This document shows, piece by piece, positions 60,842 to 64,000 of a stretch of 64,000 nucleotides of DNA (positions within the stretch are counted from its first letter, which is position 1; every line of letters starts with the position of its first letter). Position numbers and translations under genes: made by a program. Source of the stretch: Limnohabitans sp. Jir72 (GTDB lineage Bacteria > Pseudomonadota > Gammaproteobacteria > Burkholderiales > Burkholderiaceae_C); contig NZ_NESC01000006.1 in NCBI RefSeq assembly GCF_003063575.1, positions 214,286-278,285 of the forward strand, in the 5' to 3' direction. The notes under the pieces were generated by a model. That model had not been told where the DNA came from. It did no database searches and saw only the letters and a program-made list of their open reading frames with translations.

Positions 60842-62593
60842 ATGAACTTCAAAAGTCTAATAGTAATTTCGATTTTGGCATTGGCGGGCTGTGGAGGGGG
60901 CGGAAGCACTAATGGGGCCACCAATGGCTCCAGTGCGGTATTTGCCACAAATGCAGGAAGTGCTGCAATTGGTGCTGCGATGGCAAACGCATCGATTAGC
61001 ATCCAGCCATTACCATCAGGTAGCAATGCAGAAGTCATTATTACTGCAGATACAGATGGAAAATTTACGATTCCTTCTGGAACAAAGCTGCCAGCTGTTG
61101 TTAAAGCTACATCTGCGAATAAACAGTGGACTTATTATGGATATATAAAGTCTGTGGATCAAGTCGGTATTCCTGTTAATCCCATAACTACCACGCTACT
61201 AACATTGGCAGCAGGTGGCCATCCCTCCACGATCACAACTCCAATTAGTGATGCTGCGTTGAGCACTGCTAGGACTCAGACTGCAACACTGTTTAGCGCC
61301 TTGCTAGCGGCGACAAGTCAAAGCAATGCAACTGATTTCTTATCTAAGACATTTTCAACAGACCATACCGGATTAGATTTGGTATTGGATTCGATTGGAA
61401 TTCAGCTTTCAAGCACTGGAACAATCAGTATTATTAACAAAATGACAGGAGTCATTACACAGGTAGATCCGTTGTCCATTTTAGCTATTCCCTTTGACTC
61501 GAATGCTATTGCACAGATGAATACCCTGCCTATTGCTATGTGCTCTAATTTCTTAAACGGATTAACAAGCCAGCAACTCACAACAAATTCATCTCTATAT
61601 GACGCTCAGTTTTTGGAGTCAGGCAGGAATAAGGATCTATTCATGAATGAATTTCTTCAGATTTCTGTAAGTGGATTTAGTGTGTCGATGCCAATATTTG
61701 CAGGTCTGGATAGTAATGGAAATTTGCAATTTAGCATACAGTTGGGCAATGCTAATTCTAATGAATATATAACTGACTATGCTTTGACGGTGAAGAAGGA
61801 TAATTTTTTTGATAAATGTGTATTGGTAGGAAATCAGCATCCATTTGAAATAGTTATTCAACCAGCTATTAAAACAACAATTAGGGTTGATTCTTTATTG
61901 CAAAACGCGGTGACAAAATTTGCTGGATTGGAGATATATGTAGGGGCACATGACGATTGGAATTTTGCCAATAATGATATAGGACAAGTTAGAATTAAAT
62001 CGGCTCGTTTAGATGTATGTAACTTGGCGGATGTTTGTGAAAACCTTGCTACTTTAACGAATATTGGTGGTGCTGCTAAAGGTATATTCAATATTGATGG
62101 GGTTTCTGCAAATAACTACTTAAAGATGATTCCAAATCCAAATGTAAATTTGTTTGCAGATAACTCTAATCCGATAAAAATCACATTTTTCTCTAGTGAT
62201 GTTGCACCATTGTCAGGTAATGTCAATTCAATTGGAGTAATTTATACTAGATCAACGGCGCCTGCATACACTGAATTGGAGGTTTCTCAAGCAGTATTGC
62301 CATCTGTCGTTAATTACTCAATTTTATCTGGTGCAATTTCTTACCCAAGTCTTGAATGGGTAGCTGGAAGCGGTGTAGTTTCTGAGTTGGGTATTCACTC
62401 GACAAGCTTGACGACTTTAAGTGATGAATGGAAATTGATTCTTAAGAGTGGAACCGGGATAACAAATTTCTCTGTAGTCGACCCAGTTGATCCATATTAC
62501 AAAAGCATTCATCTGTCGGGGCATATGCCTAATCGTCCAGGGATGTTAGAGACGAAATATATTTGGGCACCTACTTGCCCTAGTTGCTACTAA
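60842..62593 (+). CDS. Large A+T-rich lipoprotein of unknown function
   Basis: A 583-residue predicted lipoprotein. The signal MNFKSLIVISILALAGC ends in a lipobox (LAGC, Cys17) followed by a glycine/serine-rich linker. After it comes a domain of about 140 residues with beta-rich, carboxypeptidase-regulatory-like features (EVIITADTDGKFTIPSGTKL), a helical Ala/Thr-rich stretch and a beta-rich C-terminal half. The protein contains several cysteines (DVCNLADVCENL, and CPSCY at the very end) that may form disulfides. I do not recognise the family. Codons are strikingly A/T-rich compared with everything upstream, marking recent acquisition. It is the main gene of the cassette bounded by R2 and R3. 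Confidence 0.75.
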   Translation: MNFKSLIVISILALAGCGGGGSTNGATNGSSAVFATNAGSAAIGAAMANASISIQPLPSGSNAEVIITADTDGKFTIPSGTKLPAVVKATSANKQWTYYGYIKSVDQVGIPVNPITTTLLTLAAGGHPSTITTPISDAALSTARTQTATLFSALLAATSQSNATDFLSKTFSTDHTGLDLVLDSIGIQLSSTGTISIINKMTGVITQVDPLSILAIPFDSNAIAQMNTLPIAMCSNFLNGLTSQQLTTNSSLYDAQFLESGRNKDLFMNEFLQISVSGFSVSMPIFAGLDSNGNLQFSIQLGNANSNEYITDYALTVKKDNFFDKCVLVGNQHPFEIVIQPAIKTTIRVDSLLQNAVTKFAGLEIYVGAHDDWNFANNDIGQVRIKSARLDVCNLADVCENLATLTNIGGAAKGIFNIDGVSANNYLKMIPNPNVNLFADNSNPIKITFFSSDVAPLSGNVNSIGVIYTRSTAPAYTELEVSQAVLPSVVNYSILSGAISYPSLEWVAGSGVVSELGIHSTSLTTLSDEWKLILKSGTGITNFSVVDPVDPYYKSIHLSGHMPNRPGMLETKYIWAPTCPSCY

Positions 62594-62596
62594 GCC

Positions 62597-62953
62597 TCAA
62601 TACTCCCCAGTCAGCATCAGCACCCAATGCTGACCATCCCAGCAGGCATACAAGACCTGTTGGGGTGCAGGGAAGTCGGTGTAAGGGATGGCCTGCTTGC
62701 GGTGCACTCGGCCATTCCCATCCTCAAGTGTCAGCACCGCAGCACCATCCTGCACCTCAAGCCTGACCAGCACAAACCAATCTGCAGTGCCCAGCTGTGC
62801 AAGGTGACTCACAGCAGCATCCAACAGCCAGTAGCAGCCCGCATTTTCAGCCAAGTATTTCACGCCGTCCGTTATCAGGAACTTGGGCGCAATGCGGTAG
62901 TAGCGCTCAGTGCCCGTAAATTGGGACAGTGCTGCAGGGTCAAAATCCTTCAT
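62597..62953 (-). CDS. DUF6876 family protein
   Basis: A 118-residue protein matching the DUF6876 pattern seen on plasmids and integrated elements: SQFTGTERYYRIAPKFLITD, GVKYLAENAGCYWLLDAAVS, LTLEDGNGRV and DFPAPQQ near the end. Its function is unknown. The start overlaps the stop of the upstream gene by 4 bp (62950-62953), so the two are co-translated. Its stop is 3 bp from the convergent lipoprotein gene. A broken relative of its end lies at 50.5 kb. Confidence 0.75.
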   Translation of the reverse strand: MKDFDPAALSQFTGTERYYRIAPKFLITDGVKYLAENAGCYWLLDAAVSHLAQLGTADWFVLVRLEVQDGAAVLTLEDGNGRVHRKQAIPYTDFPAPQQVLYACWDGQHWVLMLTGEY

Positions 62954-63240
62954 TCCGCTGCTCCCTGTACAGCCAGAACTGCCAGCTCGGCTTGACTGTT
63001 GGCCAGCAGGTCAATGCGCAGATTGGGCTGGATGTTGCAGACCAAGTGATTGATCGCAGCGTTCATATGCCGCGCACGCTTGGAGTCATCTTGTGCTTCA
63101 TCCAGTTTTTCCAAAATGCACTCCAAGTCATACATCGAACGCTGAAGCGTGTTAATAGCTGATTGCAGGCGTTTGCGTGCTTTGTCTCGTACCGACTTTG
63201 CTTCAAGTGCCATCAGTTCGGCCTGTGTGTTCGTGTCCAT
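62950..63240 (-). CDS. Small helical protein in operon with DUF6876
   Basis: A 96-residue, highly charged, almost wholly helical protein (KARKRLQSAINTLQRSMYDL, ECILEKLDEAQDDSKRARHM), with probable coiled-coil character. I do not recognise the family. The ATG at 63240 and the 4-bp overlap with the DUF6876 gene indicate a two-gene transcript. G+C content is nearer to the host than that of the lipoprotein gene. Confidence 0.6.
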   Translation of the reverse strand: MDTNTQAELMALEAKSVRDKARKRLQSAINTLQRSMYDLECILEKLDEAQDDSKRARHMNAAINHLVCNIQPNLRIDLLANSQAELAVLAVQGAAE

Positions 63241-63337
63241 TGCGGTGTCCTTGTTTGGTTGCTATGGACACAGTGTGTTTTCAGAGTGGCGTTATGGACA
63301 ACCGATAGCCCGGCACTCTGGCGGGATACCGAAAACA

Positions 63338-63410
63338 AGCCCTACAGCCGGTGGTGAACTGGCACGAATAGCCTCAAGCCCGGATGGATCATTGGCTTGG
63401 CTGTAGGGCT
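63338..63410. repeat. Hairpin element R3
   Basis: AGCCCTACAGCC (63338-63349) pairs perfectly with GGCTGTAGGGCT (63399-63410). The 49-nt loop contains ATAGCCTCAAGCCCGGA (63368-63384), identical to that in R2. R2 and R3 are thus direct copies about 3.16 kb apart, bracketing the accessory genes. The rest of 63241-63486 holds no gene. Confidence 0.75.
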
Positions 63411-63486
63411 GGGTTGATGTACGCTGCTTAAGATTTTTGGCTGTTATAAAAAAGTGCTCATGGGAAATCCTTGTGTATATCGAGAC

Positions 63487-63855
63487 TTACAGATCATGGC
63501 GAGTGAGTTCACCGGCATTAGTAAGAGCCTTCGTCATCCGTTTGAGTACATTTGGAACTTCAAAGTAAATTTTTTCAAAGCGAGAGAAAGAAAGCACATC
63601 TAAAAAATCATCTTGAAAATCAGCTGAAATACTCATTAACACATCATCTTCGTAACTCATATCTGAAATAATGCTGTTAACACCTGAAAATTCATCGAAG
63701 GCTTCTTGGTAAAGCTCCTTGAAGGTTTCATACTTATAAAATGCGCTATTAACTTGAGAAATTTTGGCAAAGCATTCTTCATTATTAATCCAATAAATTC
63801 CTAAAACATTATCTCCAAGTCCAAGAAGGAGAAATTTTGGAATTTGATTGCACAT
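63487..63855 (-). CDS. A+T-rich gene of unknown function next to an IS end
   Basis: A 122-residue acidic protein (from the ATG at 63855), with no signal peptide or membrane segment. It contains FLLLGLGDNVLGIYWINNEE and an acidic middle (DEFSGVNSIISDMSYEDDVL). I do not recognise it. Its low G+C resembles the lipoprotein gene. The start lies only a few bases from what appears to be the terminal repeat of an IS30-family element, so the natural promoter or the true N-terminus may have been lost. The small, acidic form resembles immunity-type proteins, but there is no toxin gene nearby. Confidence 0.5.
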   Translation of the reverse strand: MCNQIPKFLLLGLGDNVLGIYWINNEECFAKISQVNSAFYKYETFKELYQEAFDEFSGVNSIISDMSYEDDVLMSISADFQDDFLDVLSFSRFEKIYFEVPNVLKRMTKALTNAGELTRHDL

Positions 63856-63884
63856 CAAAATGATGCATTGGTCAGGCGGATTCA
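63856..63884. repeat. Probable terminal inverted repeat of the IS30-family element
   Basis: GATGCATTGGTCAGGCGG lies directly beyond the transposase stop. The ATTGGTCA core resembles IS30-family ends. The other end of the element is outside the window. Confidence 0.45.
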
Positions 63885-64000
63885 AGTACGAGGTGCAACA
63901 CGGTTTAACGAGGCGTGAAACACCTCGTGGGGCGTCTTGAATCCGAGCCGCTTTCTGGGTCGGTGATTCAATCTGTTTTCGATCATAGTCAACTCCTCAT
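63882..64000 (-). CDS. IS30-family transposase, C-terminal part
   Basis: The minus-strand frame entering from the right edge ends with ENRLNHRPRKRLGFKTPHEV and then FHASLNRVAPRT before the stop at 63882-63884. NRPRKRLGFKTPHEV-type sequence is the hallmark of IS30-family DDE transposases. Only the last 38 or so codons are visible. The stop falls within the element end, as usual for compact insertion sequences. Confidence 0.85.
   Translation of the reverse strand, partial: EELTMIENRLNHRPRKRLGFKTPHEVFHASLNRVAPRT

Noticed and set aside
60002..63410. Classical integron attC sites
   Set aside because: The hairpins have paired boxes, but the GTTRRRY and RYYYAAC core sites are absent and there is no IntI-type integrase.

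Overview
The window looks like a chromosomal piece of a betaproteobacterium of the order Burkholderiales, most probably family Comamonadaceae (Limnohabitans, Rhodoferax or Hydrogenophaga-like). Pointers are the folC-dedD-cvpA-purF-metZ order, many Bug/TctC binding proteins, a BktB-type thiolase, G+C-rich third codon positions over most of the window, and dispersed palindromes in gene gaps. The genus is an inference; nothing in the window fixes it.

Layout. 1-4.3 kb: 5' part of radA, a nitronate monooxygenase and a hybrid histidine kinase, all on the minus strand. 4.5-12.9 kb: a 4-hydroxyphenylacetate/homoprotocatechuate meta-cleavage cluster (hpaR, split hpaG1/hpaG2, hpaE, a MAPEG protein, a Bug receptor, hpaD, hpaF, hpaH, hpaI). 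It covers the route from homoprotocatechuate to succinic semialdehyde plus pyruvate. The ring hydroxylase HpaBC is absent here. A palindromic operator abuts the hpaR start, and four unlike hairpins sit in four of the gaps. 12.9-18.4 kb: a tightly packed second module (IlvD/Edd dehydratase, Bug receptor, class II aldolase, PanE-like reductase, DMT exporter) that may handle an unknown hydroxy acid. 18.4-21 kb: rsmI divergent from yraN, a diaA/gmhA-like gene and a dolP-like gene, matching the E. coli yraL-yraP neighbourhood. 21-24 kb: argG, ppnP, a glycine-zipper protein and an ArsC/YffB-like protein. 24-31.2 kb: folC, dedD, cvpA, purF, metZ, gltX and a tRNA-Ala/Glu/Asp operon with a visible promoter and terminator. 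31.5-47.4 kb: mixed chromosomal genes (a HTH-receiver regulator, acyl-CoA ligase, LLM monooxygenase, MetE-C-like methyltransferase, hemerythrin, 2OG dioxygenase, bktB, SDRs, a TPR-glycosyltransferase-like protein, two multiheme cytochromes c, GNAT, dusC, Hpt, NUDIX).

47.4-64 kb is accessory and decaying. It carries a GT39 transferase, cupin, MgtC, SGNH and alpha/beta hydrolase genes among visible gene remnants: MAPEG, ParB-like, DUF6876, a glycine-zipper pseudogene and a frameshifted small gene. A pair of diverged ~0.45-kb repeats (54.25-54.7 and 58.1-58.5 kb) flanks a TetR plus RTX/cadherin surface-protein module, whose gene contains a near-perfect 675-bp tandem duplication. A tyrosine recombinase follows the second repeat. 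Beyond it, related ~90-nt hairpin elements (60.0, 60.2 and 63.35 kb) bracket an A+T-rich cassette with a wHTH gene, a lipoprotein gene and a DUF6876 pair. The window ends in the 3' part of an IS30-family transposase.

The most promising object for follow-up is the 54-63.4 kb repeat and hairpin array with its recombinase. Short remnants of the same modules at 50.4-50.6 kb suggest repeated insertion and loss.
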